A stretch of 10,978 nucleotides of DNA from Nitrospirota bacterium (GCA_021785055.1 JAJYGS010000101.1:1-10978); one strand, 5' to 3'; positions 1 to 7,132 are shown, counted from the stretch's first letter. Notes: generated by a model from the letters alone, not told the origin. Numbers and translations are program-made.

Positions 1-1
1 G

Positions 2-304
2 CGCGACGTGTCTTTAAATCTGAAGGACGTCTCGGAAGAAACCAGGGCGCTCGTGAACAACCTGAACAGCGGCAGCATCTCCCGTATTTCCTCGGACAAG
101 GAGCTTTACAACCGTGTGGAGCGCGTCTCGGAAAGACTCGATTCCATAATGGCGAAGGTGCAGAGCGGCCAGGGAAGCGCAGGTAAAATACTCACCGACG
201 ACAGGCTCTACAACAACGCGAACAAGTTCTTCACGGATGCGGACGCGCTCGTGCTGGACTTCAAGAAGCATCCGGCGAGATATATAAAGCTGTCGATATT
301 TTAA
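2..304 (+). CDS. MCE/MlaD-family lipid transport protein, C-terminal part
   Basis: Only the last 100 codons are present; the reading frame is open to the left edge, so the start, the signal anchor and the MCE domain lie outside the window. The visible part is an amphipathic helical tail followed by GQGSAGKILTDDRLYNN and the ending FKKHPARYIKLSIF. In MCE/MlaD proteins this pattern (G-[ST]-x-G-K-[LI]-L-x-D followed by a terminal KxPxxYxxxSxF) closes the protein. MCE proteins are the periplasmic substrate-binding subunits of ABC systems that move phospholipids between inner and outer membranes. The partner ATPase and permease genes would be expected to the left. The GTG at 8 is an internal codon, not a start. 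The TAA at 302-304 lies one base from the stop of the convergent M16 gene. The family call rests on the tail alone but is fairly secure. Confidence 0.82.
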   Translation, partial: RDVSLNLKDVSEETRALVNNLNSGSISRISSDKELYNRVERVSERLDSIMAKVQSGQGSAGKILTDDRLYNNANKFFTDADALVLDFKKHPARYIKLSIF

Positions 305-305
305 A

Positions 306-1709
306 TCACTTTATCCCCGCCGCCTTCAGATTCCCGACTACGATTATGTCCATTTTGTCCGGATGCAGGTATTTCTTCGCAACGTCCAGAACGTCCTCTT
401 TCGTGACATTGTGTATCCCGTCGTAATACACCTCGAAGTAGTTCAGCCCAAGCCCGTAGAACTCAACCTGGGCCAGGAGGTCCGCCATCTTCGAATCCGT
501 GTCCATCTTCTGGGCGAAGCTGCCGTAAATAAAGTTCTTCGCGTCGGAAAGCTCTTTGTCCGAGACCGGCGCGGCTTTCATGTTCTTGATAATCTTAAGA
601 GTTTCGGTCATGGCCTTTACGGCCGTGTCGTTCTTGGTCTGCATCCCGACCGTGTAGGCGCCGGAATATTTGCGCGCGTCGAAGTAGCTGTAGGCGTTGT
701 AGGCCAGGCCCATGTTGTCCCTTATCGTATTTAATATCCTGGACACGAACCCGCCCCCGCCAAGGATGTAGTTCATCACGTAGAGTTTGTAGTAGTCGGG
801 ATTGTCGCGCGCGACGCCCACGTGGCCCATGAGTATCGTCGCCTGCGTAACGTCCCTGTTTATATTTTTTCGTCTCAGGGCCGTCTTCGGCGGGGCCGGG
901 ATACTCGGCTTAGGCACCTTTTTCTGTTTCCAGGCCGCCATGTATTTATCGACAAGGCCCTTCGCCTCCGCCGGCGTGATGTCGCCCACGACCGCCATTA
1001 TGCAGTTGTTGGGGACATAGAAGTCTTTATGGAACGCGACGATGTCGTTTCTTGTGATGGCGTCGAGCGAGGCGGCGGTGCCTTCCACGGGGCGTCCATA
1101 CGGGCTTTCGCCGCCGAATACCATCTTCTGGTATGCCTTCTGGGCAACGTAGCCGGGGCTTTGCTCCTCGCGCAGTATCCCCGCCTTTATGTCCTTCTTC
1201 ATCCGGTCTATCTCCGCCTGGGCGAACGCAGGCTGGATGAGCACCTTCGATAGGAGCGAGAAGCCGGTGTCCAGGTCCTTTTTAAGAACGGTAAGGTGCG
1301 CAGCGGCATAATCCGTGCTCCCGCCCACGCCAAGGGACGCGCCTATGAAGTCGATTTTCCCGGAGATATCCATCGCGCTCATGCCCGCCGCGCCCTTTGT
1401 CAGAAGCCCCGCGGTAAGGTGCGCAAGACCGGCTTTTTTGTAAGGCTCCATCACGGACCCGGCCCTGATTATCATGCCGATCGTAACCATCGGAAGCGAG
1501 TGGTTTTCTTTTACCAGAAGTATCATGCCGTTTTTAAGGACGTATCTCTTGCCGATAGGCCCCTTGAAGCGCGAGATATTGAACTTGGGCTTAGGCAGCG
1601 CGTCCTCTGCCGCCCCGCCGGTTTTGGCGGGTTTCGCCTGGGCCAAGGCGGGAAGCGATACAAGCGTGATGAATACGATCAAAATAAACCGGGCAAGATA
1701 TTTTCGCAT
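306..1709 (-). CDS. M16 family peptidase homologue, zinc site lost (exported)
   Basis: This 467-residue protein starts at ATG with AGAGGG four bases upstream. A signal peptide covers about residues 1-23 (MRKYLARFILIVFITLVSLP, then ALA), so it should act in the periplasm or as a membrane-anchored protein. The two M16 half domains follow (about 50-260 and 280-460), including YVPNNCIMAVVGDIT and the glycine-rich FVSRILNTIRDNMGLAY segment that in this family helps bind substrate. The zinc motif HxxEH is degraded: at 97-101 it reads HLTAG, keeping the first His but losing the catalytic Glu and second His. This is the usual non-catalytic partner of an M16 heterodimer, and the catalytic partner is the gene just upstream in transcription (1800-3167). 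The two proteins begin alike (MRKY...), consistent with an old duplication. The fold is clear; the substrate is unknown. Confidence 0.9.
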   Translation of the reverse strand: MRKYLARFILIVFITLVSLPALAQAKPAKTGGAAEDALPKPKFNISRFKGPIGKRYVLKNGMILLVKENHSLPMVTIGMIIRAGSVMEPYKKAGLAHLTAGLLTKGAAGMSAMDISGKIDFIGASLGVGGSTDYAAAHLTVLKKDLDTGFSLLSKVLIQPAFAQAEIDRMKKDIKAGILREEQSPGYVAQKAYQKMVFGGESPYGRPVEGTAASLDAITRNDIVAFHKDFYVPNNCIMAVVGDITPAEAKGLVDKYMAAWKQKKVPKPSIPAPPKTALRRKNINRDVTQATILMGHVGVARDNPDYYKLYVMNYILGGGGFVSRILNTIRDNMGLAYNAYSYFDARKYSGAYTVGMQTKNDTAVKAMTETLKIIKNMKAAPVSDKELSDAKNFIYGSFAQKMDTDSKMADLLAQVEFYGLGLNYFEVYYDGIHNVTKEDVLDVAKKYLHPDKMDIIVVGNLKAAGIK

Positions 1710-1732
1710 GATACCCTCTCTTGAATAAGTCG

Positions 1733-1781
1733 CTGGATTCCCGTCCCGACCCGCTTAAACGGGTGCCCCGGCGGGAATGAC
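1733..1781. repeat. Palindromic dispersed-type repeat between the two M16 genes
   Basis: The element opens with CTGGATTCCCG (1733-1743) and closes with CGGGAATGAC (1772-1781). ATTCCCG at 1737-1743 pairs perfectly with CGGGAAT at 1772-1778. Nested inside is a second hairpin, ACCCG (1749-1753), loop CTTAAA, CGGGT (1760-1764). The outer sequence matches the element at 8370-8396, with the inner part replaced, so it looks like a family of short intergenic palindromes. It lies in the 90-base gap 1710-1799. There is no T-tract on the downstream side in the direction of transcription, so it is not a standard intrinsic terminator. It could still fold in the mRNA and set the ratio of the two M16 proteins; that is inference. 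Confidence 0.65.
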
Positions 1782-1799
1782 AATACTATATCCCCGCCG

Positions 1800-3167
1800 T
1801 CAGCGTATCGGCCCGCCTGCGGGAGCGGGGGCCATTTTATGGGTTACCGGGAGCGGGATCAGTATGCCGACGGTGCTGTTGTCCGCAGTCAGGTATTTCT
1901 TCGCCACACGCTGGACGTCTTCCGGGGTAACCTTCTTGATATTGTCTATGTAGGTGTTCAAAAGTCTCCAGGATGCGACGGACTCGTATATCCCAAGCAT
2001 CATGGCCCGGTAGAAGTTGGAGTCCTGCCCCATGATGAAACCTGCCTCTATCTGGTTCTTCGCCTTTTGCAGTTCATGCGCGGACACTGGCGTTGTCTGT
2101 ATCTTCTTTATCTCGTCGTATACCGCCGCCTCGGCCTCTTTGGCCGTCTTGCCTGGCATCACGCCGACGGAAAAGGAAAACGTGTTGGGATCTTTTGAAA
2201 CCCCCTCGTAGTCGGCATCGGCATACTGGGCAATCTGCTTTTTGTAGACAAGGTCTTTGTAAAGCCGCGAGCTGTTGCCGCCGGAGAATATGGTCTCAAG
2301 GACGTCCAGCGCGTAGTAGTCCTTGCTCTTCCAGTTCGGCGTGTGATAGATAATGTCAACCGTTGGAAGCTCCGCCTGTTTCTTGAGATATACGCGCCTC
2401 TCGCCCTGCTGGGGCGGCTCGGAAACGACGACCTTGGGAGGCTCGGGGCCTCTGGGTATCGGGCCGAACCACTTCTTTATCTCCTTGATGGTCTTCGCGG
2501 CGTTTATGTCGCCTACGACGACTATCGTCGCGTTGTTCGGCATGTAGTAATGCCTGTAATGCCTCCTGACGTCCTGGATGGTATAGTGCTTGATATTGTC
2601 CATCCAGCCTATTATCGGCCAGTGGTACGGGGCCAGGACAAACGCCGCCGCCTCCGTCTGCTCGCCGAGCGCGGCCTCCGGGTTGTCGTCCGTCCGCATA
2701 CGGCGCTCCTCCTCGACGACCTTCCTCTCTTTCTGGAAGGCGGAGTCCTTCAGAAGAAGCCCGTTCATCCTGTCGGATTCGAGGTCGAATGACAGCCAGA
2801 TGTAATCCGAGGCGAATGTCTGGAAAAACGCGGTGTAATCCTGGCTGGTGAAGGCGTTGTCGTTCCCGCCGTAGCGCTGGACTATCCGGGAGAACTCCTT
2901 CGGTCCGAAGCGCTTTGAGCCCCGGAACATCATGTGTTCCAGCATGTGCGATATGCCGGCCTTGTCGTATCGCTCGTAGCGGGAGCCTACCTTATACCAT
3001 ATCTGGAACACGGCGTCGGGCGCCTTATGCACTTCGAGCAGCAGCACCTTCAGGCCGTTTTTGAGCGTATATTCCTTTACGTTCTCGAACCCGCTCTTTG
3101 CAAAAGCGGGGAGAGAAGCAAAAACAATGAGGAGTGTTAAAACGACCTGGATAAAATACTTCCGCAT
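1800..3167 (-). CDS. M16 family zinc metallopeptidase, catalytically intact (exported)
   Basis: This 455-residue protein starts at ATG with AGGGGG seven bases upstream. A signal peptide covers residues 1-23, ending ASLPAFA. The inverted zinc motif HMLEH is at 74-78, with His74 and His78 as expected zinc ligands and Glu77 as the catalytic base. The acidic cluster VVEEERRMR (150-158) supplies the third zinc ligand about 76 residues later. Other family marks are GGNDNAFTSQDYTAFF (100-115), HWPIIGWMDNI, MPNNATIVVVGD (209-220) and GGNSSRLYKDLVYKKQIAQYAD in the second half. Family members are pitrilysin/processing-peptidase-like enzymes that enclose and cut short or unfolded peptides. It precedes the inactive M16 gene (306-1709), the standard arrangement for a heterodimeric periplasmic enzyme. 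It follows rsmI by 35 bases, which hold only its ribosome-binding site. The physiological substrate cannot be read from the sequence. Confidence 0.94.
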   Translation of the reverse strand: MRKYFIQVVLTLLIVFASLPAFAKSGFENVKEYTLKNGLKVLLLEVHKAPDAVFQIWYKVGSRYERYDKAGISHMLEHMMFRGSKRFGPKEFSRIVQRYGGNDNAFTSQDYTAFFQTFASDYIWLSFDLESDRMNGLLLKDSAFQKERKVVEEERRMRTDDNPEAALGEQTEAAAFVLAPYHWPIIGWMDNIKHYTIQDVRRHYRHYYMPNNATIVVVGDINAAKTIKEIKKWFGPIPRGPEPPKVVVSEPPQQGERRVYLKKQAELPTVDIIYHTPNWKSKDYYALDVLETIFSGGNSSRLYKDLVYKKQIAQYADADYEGVSKDPNTFSFSVGVMPGKTAKEAEAAVYDEIKKIQTTPVSAHELQKAKNQIEAGFIMGQDSNFYRAMMLGIYESVASWRLLNTYIDNIKKVTPEDVQRVAKKYLTADNSTVGILIPLPVTHKMAPAPAGGPIR

Positions 3168-3202
3168 TTAAATGCCCCCTTTCGGAACAGCCGGTTTTCT
3201 TT

Positions 3203-4084
3203 TTATCTCTTAAGCGATGCGTTATAGATTTCTTTCCTTGAAAGCCCGGTAATCCTTGCGGCCTCAGCCGAAGCCGCTTTCCTGGACAGCCCCTTCTCGC
3301 GCATGAGGCTCTCCATAATCGCCGCCGGGTCCACTGCCTGAACCGGCGGCGGTTCGCCCATAAGTCCTTCGATAATCAGCGTGATTTCCCCGCGCATGCG
3401 GGCAGAGAGGCCTTTGGAAGATGGACCTTCATCGCTGCCCGCCGTGCAGGAAGACATATCCTCGACGGCTATAATTATATCAGAAATATTGCCGCGCAGC
3501 GTGTTTTCGTGAATTTTTGTCAGCTCCCGCGAAAGCGAGACGCGCCTCTCGCCCATAATCTCGCGGACGTCAAGCAGGGTTTTAAGTATCTTGTGCGGGG
3601 CCTCGTAGAGAATTATGGTGCGGCGTTCATGTTTCAGAGAATCCAGCTTCGAGAGTCTCTGCGAGCGTTTCGGCGGCAGAAAGCCCTCGAAAACGAAGGC
3701 GTCCGTCGGCAGGCCGGAGACGGAAAGCGCGGCTATCGCGGCTGTCGGGCCGGGTATGGGGACGACCGGGATGTTTTCCTGAATCGCCGCGTTGATCAGA
3801 TAATATCCGGGGTCGGAGATTCCCGGCGTGCCCGCGTCGGATACGAGGGCTGCGGATTGCCCCTGAAGGAGCCGGGAAATTATGACGGGAGCCTTCTCCT
3901 CTTTGTTATGGTCGTGGTAGCTTGTTAATTGTTTATGGATGTCGAAGTGAGATAGCAGCTTCTGCGTGTGCCTGGTGTCCTCGGCGGCGATGAAATCCGC
4001 CTCTTTTAAAATCCTCACCGCGCGAAGGGTGATGTCTTCTAAGTTGCCGATAGGGGTAGCGACGATATATAAAGAGCCGGGCAA
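3203..4084 (-). CDS. rsmI: 16S rRNA (cytidine1402-2'-O)-methyltransferase RsmI
   Basis: This 293-residue SAM-dependent tetrapyrrole-methylase-fold enzyme 2'-O-methylates C1402 in the decoding centre of 16S rRNA (family knowledge). The opening PGSLYIVATPIGNLEDITLRAV (2-23) is the family signature. It is followed by AAEDTRHTQKLL (34-44), SDAGTPGISDPG (82-93, SAM-binding region), PIPGPTAAIAALSVSGLPTD and EGFLPPK. The C-terminal helix-turn-helix-like segment (about 265-293) is present. A slightly extended Ser/Gly-rich stretch (about 211-229) precedes RGEITLIIEG. The start is TTG at 4084. The codon immediately before it, in the same frame, is the TGA of nadE, so nothing further upstream is possible, and an AGGAG seven bases before the TTG supports it. 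Translation is probably coupled to nadE. Confidence 0.96.
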   Translation of the reverse strand: MPGSLYIVATPIGNLEDITLRAVRILKEADFIAAEDTRHTQKLLSHFDIHKQLTSYHDHNKEEKAPVIISRLLQGQSAALVSDAGTPGISDPGYYLINAAIQENIPVVPIPGPTAAIAALSVSGLPTDAFVFEGFLPPKRSQRLSKLDSLKHERRTIILYEAPHKILKTLLDVREIMGERRVSLSRELTKIHENTLRGNISDIIIAVEDMSSCTAGSDEGPSSKGLSARMRGEITLIIEGLMGEPPPVQAVDPAAIMESLMREKGLSRKAASAEAARITGLSRKEIYNASLKR

Positions 4085-5815
4085 TCAGAAGCTCCTGTAT
4101 CGGTTCGTTATCGGGAACCTCCTGTCGCGTCCGAGCGCGCGCGGGGTAATCTTTATCCCCGGCGGGGACTGGCGGCGTTTGTATTCGCTTATGTCCACGA
4201 GGCGTATCACGCGCTTTACCGCCTCCTGGTCGAACCCGAGCTGCACCATCTCTTCCAGGTCGCGGTCTTCCTCGATGTAGGCCTTCAGTATCGGGTCGAG
4301 CACCTCGTAAGGCGGCAGGGAATCAACGTCCTTCTGGTCGGACCTAAGCTCCGCGGACGGGGCCTTCGTTATTACGCGCGCGGGTATTATCTCGCGCCCG
4401 TATCGGCGGTTCACATGTCGGCAAAGCTCGTAGACCATGGTCTTGGGCACGTCCTTGATTACGGCGAACCCGCCGGCCATGTCGCCGTAGAGCGTGGCAT
4501 AGCCGGTGGACATCTCGCTCTTGTTGCCGGTGGTCAGCACAAGCCAGCCGAACTTGTTCGACAGCGCCATCAGGAGGTTCCCGCGAATCCTCGCCTGGAG
4601 GTTTTCCTCCGTTACGTCCCTCTCGCGCCCGGCGAAGGCGTCCTTGAGCATCGCCTCCATGCTCGCGTAAGCCGGGGCGATGGGTATCTCCGTTAATGGA
4701 ATATCGAGGTTCCCCGCGAGCTTGTAAGTGTCTTCGGAGCTCTCCTCTGAGGTATATTTGAACGGGAAGAACGTCCCCTGGACGTTCTCCTTTCCTACGG
4801 CCTCCACGGCGATGACCGCGACGATGGAGCTGTCTATCCCGCCGGAGAGCGAGACCACTACTTTGTTGAAGCCGTTCTTCCGGACGTAGTCGCGCGTGCC
4901 GAGCACCAGGGCCTGGAAAACCTCCTCCATAGCCTCAGGCGGCTCAGGCGGCGAAGGCGGCGTCATGCGCTCCCTTGCAGGCTGCGGGACGGCGGGCACG
5001 TTGATGAACCGTTGACCCCTGTCCTCGTGCAGGTAGCGCTCGACCCTGCTCCTGGGGTCGATGAGCCGGGCGTGGAAGACGGATTCGACGTCGAGGTCCG
5101 CGACTATGAGAGCTTCATTGAACTGCGGCCCCTGGGTTATGAGCTTCCCCTGCTCGTTCATTATCATCCCGTGACCGTCGAACACAAGCTCGTCCTGCCC
5201 GCCGACCATGTTGTTGTACGCAACAATAGCAAGGTTGTCCGACGCGCGCGCGGTCAGCATATGGCGCCTGAACTTCCACTTGCCCTTGTAGTAAGGCGAT
5301 GCGTTTATGTTTATTATCACCTCGGCGCCGCTTAGAGCCTGGCCCCGAAGCGGGCCGTTCGGCATCCATATGTCCTCGCAGATGTTCACGCCGATCTTTA
5401 TCCCGTAGAGGTCGTAGACGGGATAGCCCTTCCCGGCCTGGAAGTAGCGGTATTCGTCGAAGACGCCGTAATTCGGGAGATAGGTCTTGTGATAGACGTC
5501 TATAAGCTTTCCGTCCGAGACGAAGGCGGCGGCGTTATAGATGTCTTCCAGCTTGTCCACGAAGCCGACGACGGCGGCTATGCCCCGGCTCTCGGACACT
5601 ATTTCTTTCAGCGCGGAGAGGTTGTCGTCGATAAAAGAGGGCTTCAGCAGCAGGTCTTCGGGCGGATAGCCGGTTACGGCGAGCTCCGGGAAGACGACGA
5701 TGTCCGCGCCCTGCTCCCTTGCGCGCCGGAGATAGGATGCGATTTTTTTAAAGTTGCCGTCAAGGTCACCGACGGTGCAGTTTATCTGCGCCATGGCAAG
5801 TCTCAGGTTCCGCAA
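4085..5815 (-). CDS. nadE: Glutamine-dependent NAD+ synthetase
   Basis: This 576-residue two-domain enzyme amidates nicotinate adenine dinucleotide (NaAD) to NAD+ using ATP and ammonia from glutamine. The N-terminal nitrilase-type amidase (about 5-265) shows the triad Glu44 (FPELAVTGYPPEDLL), Lys110 (YHKTYLPNYGVFDE) and Cys146 (VNICEDIW). The C-terminal synthetase (about 297-576) has the ATP pyrophosphatase P-loop SLSGGIDSS (322-330), LTTGNKSEMSTGYATLYGD (427-445) and KAPSAELRSDQKDVDSLPPY (484-503). A proline-rich linker (PPSPPEPPEA, 287-296) joins them. The start is TTG at 5815, backed by GGAGG six bases upstream; from it the protein begins RNLRLAMAQINCTVGD, as in homologues. The ATG at 5794 would trim the first beta strand and has no good ribosome-binding site. 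The gene lies 3 bases after the TPR gene and abuts rsmI in frame. It consumes the same NaAD that LarB uses. Confidence 0.96.
   Translation of the reverse strand: MRNLRLAMAQINCTVGDLDGNFKKIASYLRRAREQGADIVVFPELAVTGYPPEDLLLKPSFIDDNLSALKEIVSESRGIAAVVGFVDKLEDIYNAAAFVSDGKLIDVYHKTYLPNYGVFDEYRYFQAGKGYPVYDLYGIKIGVNICEDIWMPNGPLRGQALSGAEVIININASPYYKGKWKFRRHMLTARASDNLAIVAYNNMVGGQDELVFDGHGMIMNEQGKLITQGPQFNEALIVADLDVESVFHARLIDPRSRVERYLHEDRGQRFINVPAVPQPARERMTPPSPPEPPEAMEEVFQALVLGTRDYVRKNGFNKVVVSLSGGIDSSIVAVIAVEAVGKENVQGTFFPFKYTSEESSEDTYKLAGNLDIPLTEIPIAPAYASMEAMLKDAFAGRERDVTEENLQARIRGNLLMALSNKFGWLVLTTGNKSEMSTGYATLYGDMAGGFAVIKDVPKTMVYELCRHVNRRYGREIIPARVITKAPSAELRSDQKDVDSLPPYEVLDPILKAYIEEDRDLEEMVQLGFDQEAVKRVIRLVDISEYKRRQSPPGIKITPRALGRDRRFPITNRYRSF
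4092..4096 (-). promoter_or_regulatory. Ribosome-binding site that fixes the rsmI TTG start
   Basis: On the minus strand AGGAG lies inside the last codons of nadE, seven bases before the TTG at 4084-4082. The intervening bases contain the nadE stop TGA (4087-4085). The spacing is good for a Shine-Dalgarno and supports initiation at the non-ATG codon directly after the stop. Confidence 0.75.
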
Positions 5816-5818
5816 AAC

Positions 5819-6376
5819 TCACCTCCGGCTGTGTCCCATCGGGTTTTTATTTTCAAGGTCCTTTATTATCCCGTTTATCCTTTGGGCCTTGCTCGGGTCG
5901 TATTTCGCCGCGAGCTTGAGTTTCTCGATGCCCATCCGAGTCCGGCCAAGGTCGATGAGCACAAGCCCCCAGTTCTCGTATGCCGGCGAGAAATCCGGTT
6001 TCAGGGCCGTCGTCCGCCGGAATTTCGCCGCCGCATCTTTCTTGTCCCCGGCCTCCATGAGCGCCACGCCCCAGTTGTACCAGGGCTTGGCAAATTTCGG
6101 GTCCATCTTCGTCGCAATCTCGAACTTCCGATAAGACTCTTTATACCTTCCCTGCTTCGAGAGTATCACTCCCCATGCATTGTAAGCGTCCAGATTCTTT
6201 GGATCCAGCTTGACGGCCAGTTGAAACTGCCTGACCGCTTCCGGGAAATTATTGTTCATCGCGGCGAGAGCGCCCTTGCCATATGCGTCTTCCGACTGCC
6301 GGGTAACCGCCGCCCGCGCAGACGGCGCGGTAACAAAAGATAACGCTGCCAGGATACATACAAAAAAACTTTTCAT
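5819..6376 (-). CDS. Exported tetratricopeptide-repeat (TPR) protein
   Basis: This 185-residue protein starts at ATG with AGGAG five bases upstream. Residues 1-22 form a signal peptide (KSFFVCILAALSFVTAPSA then RA), so the mature protein should be periplasmic. There is no lipobox cysteine at the cleavage region. About four 34-residue TPR units follow (roughly 28-61, 62-95, 96-129, 130-163), with recurrent A-Y-x-x-W/G-x-x-L and xLDP/MDP turns such as AVKLDPKNLDAYNAWGVIL and KMDPKFAKPWYNWGVALMEAG. TPR arrays are protein-binding scaffolds, and no enzymatic domain is present. The basic tail (MGHSRR) ends in the nadE ribosome-binding site. The gene lies 17 bases after the LolA-like gene, so the two may be co-translated and act together in the envelope; the partner is unknown. 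Confidence 0.9.
   Translation of the reverse strand: MKSFFVCILAALSFVTAPSARAAVTRQSEDAYGKGALAAMNNNFPEAVRQFQLAVKLDPKNLDAYNAWGVILSKQGRYKESYRKFEIATKMDPKFAKPWYNWGVALMEAGDKKDAAAKFRRTTALKPDFSPAYENWGLVLIDLGRTRMGIEKLKLAAKYDPSKAQRINGIIKDLENKNPMGHSRR
5822..5826 (-). promoter_or_regulatory. Ribosome-binding site that fixes the nadE TTG start
   Basis: GGAGG on the minus strand ends six bases before the TTG at 5815-5813. The stop TGA of the TPR gene (5821-5819) follows it directly, making an extended GGAGGTGA. Termination of the upstream gene and initiation of nadE therefore share one site, which suggests translational coupling. Confidence 0.8.
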
Positions 6377-6393
6377 AAAGGCTCCTTTATGCC

Positions 6394-7086
6394 TTACCAG
6401 GGAGTTGGCGGTACCGGAATCGAAGGCCTGTCCGGGACAGGCGGCGACGGCGGCTCAGGCGCTTCCGGCGGGCCCGGAGGCGGCGGCACGAAATCCCCCG
6501 CAGACGGGATATCCAGCCGCTCGTATCCGTCCGGAATCCGGAAGAGAGACGACTCCTGCCTGCCGATTTTTATATCCGTATAAGTGTAGCGCCAGCTGCC
6601 GTCGATGGCTTCGGCCTGTATGGGCCAGCCGAGGTCTATGGCGACCCACATATACATCCTGCGCCTCTCTCCGTTATCGTCCTTTACGGTCACCCTGTAT
6701 TTGACGCACCTGTGCCCGTCGAGCGTGGCGTCGCCGATTTTTTCAGCACTGACTACGCCTGTGCCGGTCGTCAGAGGGTTGGAGTTATTCCGGTTAAGTG
6801 CCATTTCCATATATTTCATCTCTCTCGGCATGAGCATCCAAACCACATGTTTGTCGAGCCTGGTTATGATAATGCTCTTGCCGGCAGACTCTCCCATCGG
6901 CTCGGAGCGCTGTTTCTTCTTTGTGTAATAGAACTTCATTGACTGCCTGTGCCCGCCGGAATATGCCGTCATAACGCATGAGAACTCCGGCATCTTGCGC
7001 AGCATGCCCGATAAGTCGTTGCGGGCGGCAAGGGCCTGGACCGGAACCAGCAGCAGCAATGCAAGAAAAACCGTCATTCTCTTCAT
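6394..7086 (-). CDS. Exported LolA-like / DUF4412-like protein with proline-rich tail
   Basis: This 230-residue protein starts at ATG with AGGAGG five bases upstream. A signal peptide covers residues 1-20 (FLALLLLVPVQALA). The body (about 24-192) reads as an antiparallel-beta, LolA/LolB-like half barrel: MKFYYTKKKQRSE, SIIITRLDKHVVWMLMPREMKYMEM, then GDATLDGHRCVKYRVTV and MYMWVAIDLGWPIQAE. The order 'extract, print value, typical use of the residue, ends with pxGyer' is typical of DUF4412 and outer-membrane lipoprotein-sorting relatives. From 201 to 230 the chain is a proline-rich tail with 17 prolines in 30 residues, ending in Trp, and it lacks charge repeats. Such a tail is not part of the fold and may reach through the periplasm or bind a partner. 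The gene lies between larC and the TPR gene. The fold assignment is by pattern only, and the exact function is unknown. Confidence 0.75.
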   Translation of the reverse strand: MKRMTVFLALLLLVPVQALAARNDLSGMLRKMPEFSCVMTAYSGGHRQSMKFYYTKKKQRSEPMGESAGKSIIITRLDKHVVWMLMPREMKYMEMALNRNNSNPLTTGTGVVSAEKIGDATLDGHRCVKYRVTVKDDNGERRRMYMWVAIDLGWPIQAEAIDGSWRYTYTDIKIGRQESSLFRIPDGYERLDIPSAGDFVPPPPGPPEAPEPPSPPVPDRPSIPVPPTPW

Positions 7087-7103
7087 CTGCGCCTCCTGTT
7101 TTG

Positions 7104-7115
7104 TCGGTAAACCGA
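7104..7115. repeat. Short perfect palindrome in the larC to LolA-like gap
   Basis: TCGGT (7104-7108), two bases, then ACCGA (7111-7115). A second TCGGT at 7125-7129, just after larC's stop in transcription order, can pair with the same ACCGA as an alternative stem. No T-run follows, so it is at best a weak attenuator or mRNA-end structure in the 46-base gap 7087-7132, and it may be chance. Confidence 0.3.
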
Positions 7116-7132
7116 ACGTCTCCCTCGGTCGG

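Noticed and set aside
1733..1781. Intrinsic terminator between the two M16 genes
   Set aside because: The hairpin is good, but on the minus strand it is followed by CAGCGACTTATTC, not a T-tract.
2159..2359. Minus-strand out-of-frame open frame within the active M16 gene, considered as sign of a frameshift
   Set aside because: The main M16 frame is uninterrupted and aligns with family motifs on both sides, so no frameshift is needed.
2775..2793. GGATTCGAGGTCGAATGAC, resembling the short palindromic repeats at 1733 and 8370
   Set aside because: It lies inside the active M16 gene and encodes the conserved FDLESDRM region; the similarity is best explained by coding constraint and chance.
5489..6343. 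Long plus-strand open frame of 284 codons
   Set aside because: It runs antisense across the nadE 5' part and the TPR gene, both of which have clear family motifs; its translation shows no recognisable domain, as expected in G+C-rich DNA.
6389..6583. Plus-strand open frame rich in glycine
   Set aside because: It is the antisense shadow of the proline-rich tail of the LolA-like gene (Pro codons CCN read as Gly GGN on the other strand), with no independent start signal.
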